Source: Streptomyces sp. ITFR-16
GTDB lineage: Bacteria > Actinomycetota > Actinomycetes > Streptomycetales > Streptomycetaceae
Length of the DNA stretch: 64,000 nucleotides
Assembly: GCF_031844705.1 (NCBI RefSeq)
Contig: NZ_CP134610.1
Coordinates: 62,001 to 126,000, forward strand
Reading direction: 5' to 3'
In this document: positions 16,245 through 24,189 of the stretch, piece by piece
How positions within the stretch are numbered: the stretch's first letter is position 1
Layout: every line of letters begins with the position of its first letter
Notes under the pieces: generated by a model
What the model was told of the DNA's origin: nothing
Databases searched by the model: none
The model's input: only the letters and a program-made list of their open reading frames with translations
Made by a program: the position numbers and the translations under genes

Positions 16245-17312
16245 ATGAAGGCTCTCGTACTCTCCGGCGGGGCCGGAACCCGCCTGCGCCCCCTCACCCA
16301 CACATCCGCCAAGCAGTTGGTGCCCGTGGCCAACAAGCCGGTGCTCTTCTACGGTCTGGAAGCGATCGCGGACGCCGGCATCAAGCAGGTCGGCATCATC
16401 GTCGGGAGCACGGCCGACGAGATCCGGGAGGCCGTCGGCGACGGCTCCGCGTTCGGCATCGAGGTGACCTACATCCCGCAGGACGCGCCGCTGGGCCTCG
16501 CCCACGCCGTGCTGATCGCGCAGGACTTCCTCGGTGACGACGACTTCGTCATGTACCTCGGTGACAACTTCATCGTGGGCGGCATCACGGACCTGGTCGA
16601 CGGCTTCCGCTCCGAGCGGCCCGACGCGCAGATCCTGCTCACCCGGGTCTCCGACCCCAAGGCGTTCGGTGTCGCCGAGCTCGGCCCCGACGGACGGGTC
16701 ACCGGCCTGGAGGAGAAGCCGAAGGAACCCAAGAGCGACCTCGCCCTGGTCGGCGTCTACCTGTTCACCCCCGCCGTCCACGAGGCCGTCCGCTCCATCG
16801 AGCCGTCCTGGCGCGGGGAGCTGGAGATCACCCACGCCCTGCAGTGGCTGATCGACAACGGCCGCGACGTGCGGTCCACGACGATATCGGGCTACTGGAA
16901 GGACACCGGCAACGTCACCGACATGCTGGAGGTCAACCGGTCCGTCCTGGAGACCTCCGAGCAGCGCATCGAGGGCGATGTCGACGAGGCCAGCGAGATC
17001 ATCGGGCGCGTCCAGATCGAGGAGGGGGCCTCGGTCATCGGCTCCCGCATCGTGGGGCCCGCGGTGATCGGCGCCGGCACGGTGATCACCTCCTCGTACG
17101 TCGGGCCGTTCACGTCCGTCTCGCGCAACTGCACCATCAGCGACAGCGAGATCGAGTTCTCCATCGTCCTGGACGACTCCTCGCTGCGCGGGGTGCGGCG
17201 CGTGGAGGCGTCGATCATCGGGCGCAACGTCGTGGTGACCCCCGCCCCGCGGATGCCCGCCGCCCACCGTTTCGTTCTCGGCGACCACAGCAAGGTGCAG
17301 ATCTCGTCATGA
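16245..17312 (+). CDS. rfbA: Glucose-1-phosphate thymidylyltransferase (long antibiotic-type RmlA)
   Basis: A 355-aa nucleotidyltransferase making dTDP-glucose. The nucleotide-binding motif LSGGAGTRLRPLT sits at residues 6-18. Conserved elements are KQLVPVANKP, YLGDNF, the EEKP motif and YWKDTGNVTDML. It has the extra C-terminal left-handed beta-helix (IIGRVQIEEGASVIGS..., repeated IxxGxxI) of the long form found in antibiotic clusters. It begins the operon rmlA-rmlB-rmlD-like, each gene overlapping the next by 4 bases. A SARP-like box lies upstream. Confidence 0.95.
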   Translation: MKALVLSGGAGTRLRPLTHTSAKQLVPVANKPVLFYGLEAIADAGIKQVGIIVGSTADEIREAVGDGSAFGIEVTYIPQDAPLGLAHAVLIAQDFLGDDDFVMYLGDNFIVGGITDLVDGFRSERPDAQILLTRVSDPKAFGVAELGPDGRVTGLEEKPKEPKSDLALVGVYLFTPAVHEAVRSIEPSWRGELEITHALQWLIDNGRDVRSTTISGYWKDTGNVTDMLEVNRSVLETSEQRIEGDVDEASEIIGRVQIEEGASVIGSRIVGPAVIGAGTVITSSYVGPFTSVSRNCTISDSEIEFSIVLDDSSLRGVRRVEASIIGRNVVVTPAPRMPAAHRFVLGDHSKVQISS

Positions 17313-18301
17313 CCGACACACGCATCCTCGTCACCGGCGGCGCCGGATTCATCGGCTCGCACTACGTCCGTACGCTCCTGGGGCCCGAGGGCCCCGGCGA
17401 CGTGCGGATCACGGTGCTCGACAAGCTCACGTACGCGGGCAATCCCGCCAACCTCGACGAGGTGCGGGGCCACCCCGGCTTCTCCTTCGTCCAGGGCGAC
17501 ATCTGCGACCAGCGGCTCGTCGCCGAGCTGGTGGCCTCGCACGACCAGATCGTGCACTTCGCCGCCGAGTCCCATGTGGACCGCTCCATCCAGGGCGCGG
17601 CGGAGTTCGTCACCACCAATGTCCTGGGCACCCAGACGCTCCTGCACGCGGCGCTGAACCGCCCGGGCGGGCCGGCCCGGTTCCTGCACGTGTCGACGGA
17701 CGAGGTGTACGGGTCGATCGACGAGGGATCCTGGCCGGAGACCGACCCGCTGCGCCCCAACTCCCCCTACGCCGCGTCGAAGGCCTCCTCGGACCTGGTG
17801 GCCCTGTCCTACCACCGCACGTTCGGCCTGGACGTACGGGTCACGCGGTGCTCGAACAACTACGGCCACCACCACTTCCCCGAGAAGGTCATCCCGCTCT
17901 TCGTCACCAACCTCCTCGACGGCCACCGGGTGCCCCTGTACGGGCAGGGGCTCAACGTCCGGGACTGGCTGCACATCGACGACCACGTCCAGGGCCTGGA
18001 GCTGGTGCGTACCGGCGGCCGCCCGGGCGAGGTCTACAACATCGGTGGTGGCACCGAGCTCAGCAACAAGGAGCTGACCGAACTCCTGCTGGAGCTGTCC
18101 GGCTCCACGTGGGAGAGCGTCGAGCACGTGGCCGACCGGCTCGGGCACGATCTGCGCTACTCGGTCGACTGCGGCAAGATCTCCGCCGAGCTGGGCTACC
18201 GCCCGCGCAAGGACTTCACCCAGGGCCTGCGCGAGACGTTCGCCTGGTACCGCGACAACCGCGACTGGTGGGAGCCGCTGAAGAAGAAGGCCGCCTTGTG
18301 A
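17309..18301 (+). CDS. rfbB: dTDP-glucose 4,6-dehydratase
   Basis: A 330-aa extended SDR. The NAD loop is TGGAGFIGSHY (residues 9-19). The active site has STDEVYG with catalytic Asp-Glu and the YAASK (YxxxK) motif. The signature NNYGHHHFPEKVIPLF also matches RmlB. It converts dTDP-glucose to dTDP-4-keto-6-deoxyglucose, the common precursor of cluster deoxysugars. The ATG at 17309 overlaps the rmlA stop, and its own stop overlaps the GTG of the ketoreductase. Confidence 0.96.
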   Translation: MTDTRILVTGGAGFIGSHYVRTLLGPEGPGDVRITVLDKLTYAGNPANLDEVRGHPGFSFVQGDICDQRLVAELVASHDQIVHFAAESHVDRSIQGAAEFVTTNVLGTQTLLHAALNRPGGPARFLHVSTDEVYGSIDEGSWPETDPLRPNSPYAASKASSDLVALSYHRTFGLDVRVTRCSNNYGHHHFPEKVIPLFVTNLLDGHRVPLYGQGLNVRDWLHIDDHVQGLELVRTGGRPGEVYNIGGGTELSNKELTELLLELSGSTWESVEHVADRLGHDLRYSVDCGKISAELGYRPRKDFTQGLRETFAWYRDNRDWWEPLKKKAAL

Positions 18302-19212
18302 CCCGCTGGCTGGTCACGGGAGCGCGGGGTCTGCTCGGCCGGGAGCTGCTGCCGGCTCTCGACCGGGCGGGCCAGCCGTACACCGCGCTCGGCCACGAGG
18401 ACCTCGACGTCACCGACCCCCGTGCCGTGCGGGCGGCGATGGCCGCCCACCGGCCGGGGGTCGTGGTCAACACCGCTGCGGCGTCCGACCCGGCCCGTGC
18501 CCCGCAGGTCAACGGCGCGGCCCCCCGCCGGCTGGCCGACGCCTGCGGCGAGTTCGGCGCCCTGCTCCTCCACCTGTCCACGGCCGACGTCTTCTCCGGC
18601 AACGCCCGCACCCCGTACGCCGAGGACGCCCTCCCCTGCCCCCTGAACACCCGGGGCCGCACCCGGCTGGAGGGCGAGCGGTCGGTGCTGCAGCTGCTGC
18701 CGTGGACGGGGTACGTGGTGCGGACGTCGTGGCTGTACGGGGCGGGCCGCTTCGCCCCCGCCGGCGCCGCGTTCGCCGGGGAACGGTCCGCCGGCTTCGT
18801 GAGCGCCCTGGTCCGGCTGGAGCGGGAGCGGGACTTCGTCGAGGTCGCGGCGGAGCAGTACGGCCAGCCCACCTGGAGCGCCGACGCGGCAGCCCAGGTG
18901 GTGTCCCTCGGCCTGGCCGCGCTGGGCGGCACGGCGTCACCGGGCATCTACCACGCGACGAGCCGAGGCCGCTGCACCCGGGTGGAACTGGCCCGCGAGG
19001 TCTTCCGCCTCCTGGGCGCGGACCCGTCCCGCATCCGCCCGGTCCCGGCGACCTCGTCCCGCCCGCCGAGGTACACGGTCCTGGGACACGACCGGTGGCG
19101 GCCGACCGACGTGGACCCGATCCGCGACTGGCGCACCGGGCTGCGGGCGGCACTGCCGGCACTGCTCGGGGCGCCGGGGGTGCGCCGGGGAGCGGTGGCT
19201 GTGGCGGGGTGA
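18298..19212 (+). CDS. RmlD-like NDP-hexose 4-ketoreductase with atypical active site
   Basis: A 304-aa protein of the dTDP-4-dehydrorhamnose reductase family. Rossmann start WLVTGARGLLGREL; family blocks LHLSTADVFSG, VVRTSWLYGAG and YHATSRGRCTRVELA. In place of the catalytic YGxTK it reads RGRTR (residues 119-123), so both the Tyr and Lys of the YxxxK pair are Arg. It may still reduce C4 by an altered mechanism, or be inactive with reduction done by the aldo/keto reductase at 30173. The start is the GTG at 18298 overlapping the rmlB stop. Confidence 0.8.
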   Translation: MTRWLVTGARGLLGRELLPALDRAGQPYTALGHEDLDVTDPRAVRAAMAAHRPGVVVNTAAASDPARAPQVNGAAPRRLADACGEFGALLLHLSTADVFSGNARTPYAEDALPCPLNTRGRTRLEGERSVLQLLPWTGYVVRTSWLYGAGRFAPAGAAFAGERSAGFVSALVRLERERDFVEVAAEQYGQPTWSADAAAQVVSLGLAALGGTASPGIYHATSRGRCTRVELAREVFRLLGADPSRIRPVPATSSRPPRYTVLGHDRWRPTDVDPIRDWRTGLRAALPALLGAPGVRRGAVAVAG

Positions 19213-19234
19213 GATGAGCGCGCGGAGCCGCGCG

Positions 19235-19855
19235 CTACTCGCTCAGCCCCACGACTCCCCAGCCCCGCCGTGAAGCTTCGGACAGGACGTGGCCCCAGTT
19301 GTCCAGGAGACGGGTGAAGGAGCCGAAGTCGCTGATCCGCCCGTCGGGCACGGCTGCGTGCTCGTCGTAGGCCTCGCGCAGCCCGCCGAGCCGGGGGCAT
19401 ACGCGCTCCCATGTCGTGAGCAGTTCCCGTACGCCGTCCGGCGACAGCGAGAGCAGCAGGCCGTAGCTGATGGCGGGGTCGTCATGGAAGAAGCCGCAAT
19501 CCTCCCTGTCCTCCCCCTCGCCATCCACCCCCTGCCAGATCAGCCTGCCCAGGAACGTGTCCAGCTCGGCCCGTACCAGCGGGTCGGCGTGTTCGCGTAC
19601 CTTCTCCCACCCCTCCCCGGCCCAGAAATGGGCCTTGAACGAACCGGCCGTGCCCGGGAACTCGTAGGCGGCGAAGGAGTCGCTGTGAGGCCCGCACGGC
19701 CATTCCCAGCCACCGTCGGTCGCCGGTCCGTCGTGGTCCCACAGCCCGGTCTCGTCTTCGTACCAGGCATCCCGCAACCGCGAAAGCCGCTCCTCGACCG
19801 GAGCCTCACCCAGCCAGGACCAGTCGGCGATCAGCACGGTGATGTCGAGCCCCAT
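19235..19855 (-). CDS. Conserved hypothetical protein
   Basis: A 206-aa cytosolic protein rich in Trp, Asp and Glu (ITVLIADWSWLGEAPVEERL, GLWDHDGPATDGGWEWPCGP). I recognise it only as a conserved Streptomyces-type hypothetical protein. The ATG at 19855 is chosen because the conserved start MGLDITVLIADW lies there, rather than the longer upstream frame. It converges on the rmlD-like gene across 22 bp and does not look biosynthetic. Confidence 0.65.
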   Translation of the reverse strand: MGLDITVLIADWSWLGEAPVEERLSRLRDAWYEDETGLWDHDGPATDGGWEWPCGPHSDSFAAYEFPGTAGSFKAHFWAGEGWEKVREHADPLVRAELDTFLGRLIWQGVDGEGEDREDCGFFHDDPAISYGLLLSLSPDGVRELLTTWERVCPRLGGLREAYDEHAAVPDGRISDFGSFTRLLDNWGHVLSEASRRGWGVVGLSE

Positions 19856-19892
19856 GCAGGTGATCGTATCGATCGCCCTTGCGGAACCCACA

Positions 19893-20069
19893 GGGGTTTT
19901 CCCTGCGGCCCGAGGAGCATCAGAGCCCTGAGTGCGCTGGTCGCACGGTCGGTGTCCCCACTGACCGCCGCCGGAGTACGGATGCCGGCGGTCCTGTCGG
20001 TGGTGGCGAACAGGTCGAGTACCGGGCCCAACACCCGGGCGAGGACAGACCAGTGCGGGCTCTTCCGTC
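19893..20069 (-). pseudogene. Possible small gene remnant, unrecognised
   Basis: The gap between the hypothetical gene and the F420-reductase-like gene is open on the minus strand. It encodes a protein-like stretch including ARVLGPVLDLFATTDRTAG and ATSALRALMLLGPQG without its own start. It runs into the downstream end of the neighbouring gene and lacks a ribosome binding site. It may be a degraded tail of an unrelated gene; I cannot name the family. Confidence 0.2.
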
Positions 20070-20708
20070 TCAGTGTGCGATCGCCAGGCTGAACGGGGCG
20101 AAGCCGTAGCGGGTGATGATGGGGCCGAGCATCACGTAGCTGGACTCCAGGGCGCGGGCCGCCTGCAGGCCGCCCAGGTCCAGGAGCCATTCGTCCTTCC
20201 AGCCCAGGTCGTGCAGGAGCGTGCCGACCGCTGCCTTGGCCTGCTGGGAGTTGCCGGCGAGGAAGGCGGTCGGGGGGACCGGGAGGATGGTCGGGTCGAC
20301 CATGACGCGCTGGTCCATCGTGTTGAGCGTCTTGATCACGCGGGTGTCGGGCAGGGCCCGCTGGATCTGTTCGGCCACGCTCGTGGCCGGGTCCAGGGGG
20401 CCGGTCGGGAAGCCGTCGGGGCCGCGGACCGCCGCGTTGGAGACGTCGACCAGGATGCGGCCGCGCAGCGCCGGTTCGAGGCCGCCGAGGAGTTCGGCCG
20501 CGATCTCGCCGGGGGTGGCGTTGAAGACGAAGTCGGCCGCCTCCACCGCCTCGGCGTGGCTGGTGACGCGGATGCCGGCGTCGGCCAGCTCCGCCTGCGG
20601 GCGGGACGGGTCGCCCGAGCCGACCAGCACGGCGTGGCCGGCCCGGGTGAACGCCACGGCGAGCGTGGTGCCGACCGTGCCGGTGCCGAGGACGGCGACC
20701 GTGCTCAT
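20070..20708 (-). CDS. NADPH-dependent F420 reductase-like oxidoreductase
   Basis: A 212-aa Rossmann protein (AVLGTGTVGTTLAVAFTRAG) of the NADP-binding family that includes F420:NADP oxidoreductases. Conserved features are FNATPGEIAAELL, LVDVSNA, KTLNTMDQRVM and FLAGNSQQAKAAV. In antibiotic clusters such proteins supply reduced F420 or act directly as ketoreductase-like enzymes. The ATG at 20708 overlaps the upstream RmlC-like stop, so it belongs to the MFS-RmlC-like unit controlled from the SARP box near 22.9 kb. Its direct substrate is unknown. Confidence 0.75.
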   Translation of the reverse strand: MSTVAVLGTGTVGTTLAVAFTRAGHAVLVGSGDPSRPQAELADAGIRVTSHAEAVEAADFVFNATPGEIAAELLGGLEPALRGRILVDVSNAAVRGPDGFPTGPLDPATSVAEQIQRALPDTRVIKTLNTMDQRVMVDPTILPVPPTAFLAGNSQQAKAAVGTLLHDLGWKDEWLLDLGGLQAARALESSYVMLGPIITRYGFAPFSLAIAH

Positions 20709-21313
20709 ACGGTGGCCTTTCCGGCGGGTACGTACGAGGCGCGGGCCTGCTCGTAGGTGGGCAGCAGGCCCTTGGCGACCGCCTCCGACAGGGTCGGGGC
20801 GGCCGCGTCCTTCTCGGACCTGATGAAGGGCTCCGCGGTATTCCACGGGATGCCGAGCGCGGGGTCGAGCGCCTGGATGTCGACCATCGTGCCGGGCACG
20901 TACTCCTCGGTGCAGAGGTAGTTCATGCAGGTGTCGTCGGTGAGGGCGAGGAAGGCGTGGCCCAGGCCGTCGGCGAGGTAGACGCCGATGCCCGAGCCCG
21001 CCTCCTGCAGCGTGGTGTCGTACATCCCGAAGGTCGGCGAGCCGACCCGCAGGTCGACCACGACGTCCAGGGCCGCGCCGCGGACGCAGGTCACCAGCTT
21101 GGCCTGGCCCGGCGGCAGCGTCGTGCCGTGGATGCCGCGCAGTGTGTTCCGCTTGGACACCGAGTAGTTGACCTGGCCCACCGAGAACGTCTGGCCGGTG
21201 GCCTCGGTCAGCTCGCTCAGCCGCCACGCCTCGAAGAAGTGGCCCCGGTTGTCCGACAGCTGCGACGGCGTGATGCGGAAGGCGTCGCGGACCTTCATCT
21301 CCTCGATAGCCAT
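20705..21313 (-). CDS. rfbC: dTDP-4-keto-6-deoxyhexose 3,5- (or 5-) epimerase
   Basis: A 202-aa RmlC-type cupin. The catalytic His is His62 in TLRGIHGTTLPPGQAKLV, and its partner Asp lies in ALDVVVDLR. The substrate-loop block GVYLADGLGHAFLAL is also conserved. Epimerases of this class flip C5 (and C3) to give L-configured sugars, so the dideoxyhexose is predicted to be of the L series. It is separated from the other sugar genes by the rmlD-like and hypothetical genes and is co-transcribed with an exporter. Confidence 0.92.
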   Translation of the reverse strand: MAIEEMKVRDAFRITPSQLSDNRGHFFEAWRLSELTEATGQTFSVGQVNYSVSKRNTLRGIHGTTLPPGQAKLVTCVRGAALDVVVDLRVGSPTFGMYDTTLQEAGSGIGVYLADGLGHAFLALTDDTCMNYLCTEEYVPGTMVDIQALDPALGIPWNTAEPFIRSEKDAAAPTLSEAVAKGLLPTYEQARASYVPAGKATV

Positions 21314-21352
21314 GCTTCCTCGGTTGCCTCTCGGGTCGGGTGGTTCCGTCGG

Positions 21353-22831
21353 TCAGTGCACCGGGGCCGCCGGTTCGGGGGCGGTCTCCGGCTCGGCGGC
21401 CGGGGCGGCCGCCTTCGCCGCGACGGCGGTCCCGGTGGCGCGCCGGCCGGGGGCCAGCAGCATGGAGAACGTGGCGAGGGCGACGGCGATCGCGCCCACC
21501 CACATGGCCGGCACCAGTCCGTCGACGAAGTTCTGCGGGGAGGCGTAGCCGCCGTTGGCGCTGAAGATCGACGCCAGCAGGGCGACACCGAGGGCGGCGC
21601 CGACCTCACGGGTGGCGGCGGTGACTCCGGAGGCGATGCCCTGCTCGTGCTCGGCGACCGAGCCCATGGTGAGGTTCATCAGCGGGGCGTAGAACATGGC
21701 CATGCCCGCGCCGCAGATCATCAGCGACGGCAGCTGGGCGACGTAGGAGACGTCGGGTTCCAGGACGAACGCCCAATAGACCATGCCCGCGGTCATCATG
21801 CCGAGGCCGAGGGTGACCACCGGCTTGCCGCCGATGCGGTCGGAGACCATGCCCGCGATCGGTGCGACGACCATCGGCATGGCGGTCCAGGCGAGCAGCC
21901 TGACGCCGGCCTCCATCGCGGTGTAGCCCTGGATGTTCTGCAGGAACTGCGTCATCAGGAAGATCGCGCCGAACATGCCGACCGACATCAGCGCGCCGGC
22001 GAGGTTGATCGCGGTGAACGCCTTGATGCGGAAGAGCCGCATCGGGACCATGGGGTGCTCGGTGTGGTTCTCCCACACGACGAACGCCACCATGACGGCC
22101 GCGCCGCCGATGAGCGCGGTGAGCGTGAACGCCGAGGTCCAGCCCTTCTCGTGGCCCTTGATCAGGCCGAGGACGATGCCGAAGAGACCGGCGCTGGCGA
22201 GGACGGTGCCGATCGCGTCGAGCCGGGAGTTCGCGATCCTGCTCTCGGCGAGCTTGCGCCACGACAGCGGGGCCAGGGCCAGGCCGATGGGCACGTTGAG
22301 CCAGAAGATCCACTGCCAGGACAGGTGCTCGACGATGGCACCGCCGACGAGCGGGCCCGCGGCGATCGAGAGCCCGTTGACCGCGCCCCAGATGCCGAGC
22401 GCGGCGCCGCGCTTCTCGGCGGGGACGGCGGCGGTCAGCAGCGTCACGGACAGCGGCATGATGATGGCCGCGCCGGCGCCCTGGACGGCACGGGCGGCGA
22501 TCAGCTCGTTCACGCCCGGGGCGAGCGCGGCGGCCGCGGAGGCGCCGGTGAAGAGCAGCAGGCCGAGGGAGAAGACCTTGCGCCGGCCGAAGCGGTCGCC
22601 GAGCGCGGCACCGAACATCATGAGGACGGCGAAGGACAGCGTGTACGCGTTGACCGTCCACTCGAGGTCACTGAGGCTGCCGCCCAGCTTCTCGCTGATG
22701 GTGGGCAGCGCGGTGATGATGACCAGGTTGTCCAGGCCCGCCATGAAGGAAGCGACGCTGGTCGTGAGGATGGCCCAGAAGACCACCCCCTGCTTCCCTG
22801 TGGCCGGAGTTGGGGGGTTCGCGGTGCTCAT
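21353..22831 (-). CDS. MFS drug exporter (DHA2, 14-TM type)
   Basis: A 492-aa major facilitator transporter. Fourteen hydrophobic segments are predicted. It contains the motif A-like GDRFGRRKVFSLG after TM2 and the motif C-like region LSIAAGPLVGGAIVEHLSWQ in TM5. Such proteins export hydrophobic antibiotics by proton antiport and give self-resistance. The ATG at 22831 follows AAAGGA. It is the first gene of an operon with the RmlC-like and F420-reductase-like genes, and a strong SARP box lies 57 bases upstream. Confidence 0.9.
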   Translation of the reverse strand: MSTANPPTPATGKQGVVFWAILTTSVASFMAGLDNLVIITALPTISEKLGGSLSDLEWTVNAYTLSFAVLMMFGAALGDRFGRRKVFSLGLLLFTGASAAAALAPGVNELIAARAVQGAGAAIIMPLSVTLLTAAVPAEKRGAALGIWGAVNGLSIAAGPLVGGAIVEHLSWQWIFWLNVPIGLALAPLSWRKLAESRIANSRLDAIGTVLASAGLFGIVLGLIKGHEKGWTSAFTLTALIGGAAVMVAFVVWENHTEHPMVPMRLFRIKAFTAINLAGALMSVGMFGAIFLMTQFLQNIQGYTAMEAGVRLLAWTAMPMVVAPIAGMVSDRIGGKPVVTLGLGMMTAGMVYWAFVLEPDVSYVAQLPSLMICGAGMAMFYAPLMNLTMGSVAEHEQGIASGVTAATREVGAALGVALLASIFSANGGYASPQNFVDGLVPAMWVGAIAVALATFSMLLAPGRRATGTAVAAKAAAPAAEPETAPEPAAPVH

Positions 22832-22887
22832 TCGAGCATCCTTTCTGAGTGCGGTCACGGGCCGACTCGGACGAGGCTATGAACGGG

Positions 22888-22905
22888 CGCTCGACGCCCG
22901 CTCGA
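22888..22905 (-). promoter_or_regulatory. SARP box upstream of the MFS exporter operon
   Basis: On the minus strand two perfect TCGAGCG heptamers (plus-strand CGCTCGA at 22888-22894 and 22899-22905) are exactly 11 bases apart, with a weaker third copy following in phase. This is the textbook arrangement for OmpR-like SARP activators, 57 bases from the start codon. Confidence 0.75.
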
Positions 22906-22944
22906 ATCCCGCCTGATCACCGGTGGAGCCGCACACTCCGCGCA

Positions 22945-22985
22945 GCACCGCGGGGCCCCGTCGTACGGACGGGGCCCCGCGGTGC
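22945..22985. terminator. 18-bp perfect stem-loop terminator
   Basis: GCACCGCGGGGCCCCGTC (22945-22962) pairs with 22968-22985 around a five-base loop. It lies just after the stop of the SnoaL-like gene (23002, minus strand) and insulates it from the exporter promoter. Confidence 0.8.
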
Positions 22986-23001
22986 CGGGCATGAGCAGCC
23001 G

Positions 23002-23472
23002 TCAGCCGAGCTGACGCTGGAAGGTGGCGACGTCGAAGTACAGGGTCTCGTCGATCAGGACGTCGCCGTCGAAGTGGAAGAAGACCGCCACGGGCGCGTC
23101 GATGGACTTGCCCTTGTTGGGTATGCCGCGCCAGTCGGCTTCCTGCTTGCCGCGCGCCTGGGCCTCCAGGATCACCGCGGTCGGCGTGTGGTGCACGTGG
23201 TGCAGCTCGTGCTCCAGGTTGGGGAACGCCTCCTGCATGTCGTTGAAGTAGCCCTTGCGGATGGCGTCCTCACCGACGAACGGGCTCTCCTCGAAGGCCT
23301 GGATCCGGTAGACGGCACCACGCGGGAAGGTGGCCATCACTCCGGGGATGTCCCAGACGGTCTCCGCGATGGTGTGGGCGGCGACGACCGCCTCGCGCCG
23401 GGCACGCAGGTCGGCGTCGGGCGCCGGAAGATCCGCGCCGGGGAGAGTGAATCCGTGCTCTTCGCTGGCCAT
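23002..23472 (-). CDS. SnoaL/NTF2-like protein
   Basis: A 156-aa protein with an NTF2-like fold. Recognisable elements are IPGVMATFPRGAVYRI, FVGEDAIRKGYFNDM, FPNLEHELHHVHHT and VAVFFHFDGDVLIDETLYFD. It is a distant SnoaL-like relative, possibly a cyclase or small-molecule isomerase. The ATG at 23472 is used; an upstream in-frame ATG (MEDAD) is possible. It has its own SARP-like box and its own terminator, so it is probably transcribed alone. Confidence 0.75.
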   Translation of the reverse strand: MASEEHGFTLPGADLPAPDADLRARREAVVAAHTIAETVWDIPGVMATFPRGAVYRIQAFEESPFVGEDAIRKGYFNDMQEAFPNLEHELHHVHHTPTAVILEAQARGKQEADWRGIPNKGKSIDAPVAVFFHFDGDVLIDETLYFDVATFQRQLG

Positions 23473-23526
23473 GTCCGCATCCTCCACGCGTAGCCGTGTC
23501 CGTTGCCGCAGACGTTAGGGAGCGCA

Positions 23527-23544
23527 CCTCGAACCGCCCTCGCG
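23527..23544 (-). promoter_or_regulatory. Candidate SARP box upstream of the SnoaL-like gene at 23002
   Basis: On the minus strand CGCGAGG (23544-23538) and TTCGAGG (23533-23527) are direct repeats with an 11-base period, about 55 bases upstream of the start at 23472. Confidence 0.55.
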
Positions 23545-23575
23545 CGCGACTGGAGAATTCGGCCACCGGCCGGAA

Positions 23576-24166
23576 TCAGACGGACAGGTGTTCCCCCTGG
23601 TGCTCCTCCTTCCGCTCCTCCTCGACCTGCGGCGGACGGTAGGTGGAGCGGTAGCCGCAGGCCAGCGATACGGGGGAGAGCGCCGCGCACAGCGCCATGT
23701 CCACCAGGAACGGCCGGCCGGTCACGACCCGGTACTCGTCGCGGAACTCCAGGGCCAGCAGCGGCATCTGGAGCCGGGGGGTGCCGTCGGGGCGCAGCCG
23801 GCCCTCGTTGGTCAGCCCCCACAGGGTCTCGAAGACGGTCTCGGTGCGGAACGCCGGTGTGGTGCGCCAGACGATCCGGGTGGTCTCCGGGCCCGGGTTC
23901 CACAGCGAGTGCACGACACCCGGCGGGATGTAGAACTCCTCGCCGGGACCGTATTCGTGCAGCTTGCCGTCGAGCAGGACCTTGACCCGGCCGCTCTCCA
24001 CCTTCATCAGCTCGGTCTGCTTGGGGTGGTAGTGGGCCGGCGGCTTGATGACGGCCGGGGCGTAGTCCACCGCCACCTCCACGTACGCGCCGCCCGTCTG
24101 GGCCGCCGTGGTCAGGAAGGTGAGCCGGTCTTCGCCGAGGCGCAGTGTGTCTCCCGGGCTGGCCAT
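23576..24166 (-). CDS. Cupin-domain protein, possible polyketide cyclase or oxygenase
   Basis: A 196-aa single-cupin protein. Motif 1 appears as PAHYHPKQTELMKV, giving two His and a Glu as metal ligands; motif 2 appears as IPPGVVHSLWNPG with a third His. The C-terminal ~80 residues (TVFETLWGLTNEGRLRPDG, LVDMALCAALSPVSLACGY) are outside the core cupin. Cupin proteins in type II PKS clusters are commonly cyclases or dioxygenases. It is the last gene of the operon that starts near 31.2 kb, 23 bases after the second MFS gene. Confidence 0.75.
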   Translation of the reverse strand: MASPGDTLRLGEDRLTFLTTAAQTGGAYVEVAVDYAPAVIKPPAHYHPKQTELMKVESGRVKVLLDGKLHEYGPGEEFYIPPGVVHSLWNPGPETTRIVWRTTPAFRTETVFETLWGLTNEGRLRPDGTPRLQMPLLALEFRDEYRVVTGRPFLVDMALCAALSPVSLACGYRSTYRPPQVEEERKEEHQGEHLSV

Positions 24167-24189
24167 GGAGATCTCCTGTCGTTGTGGGG

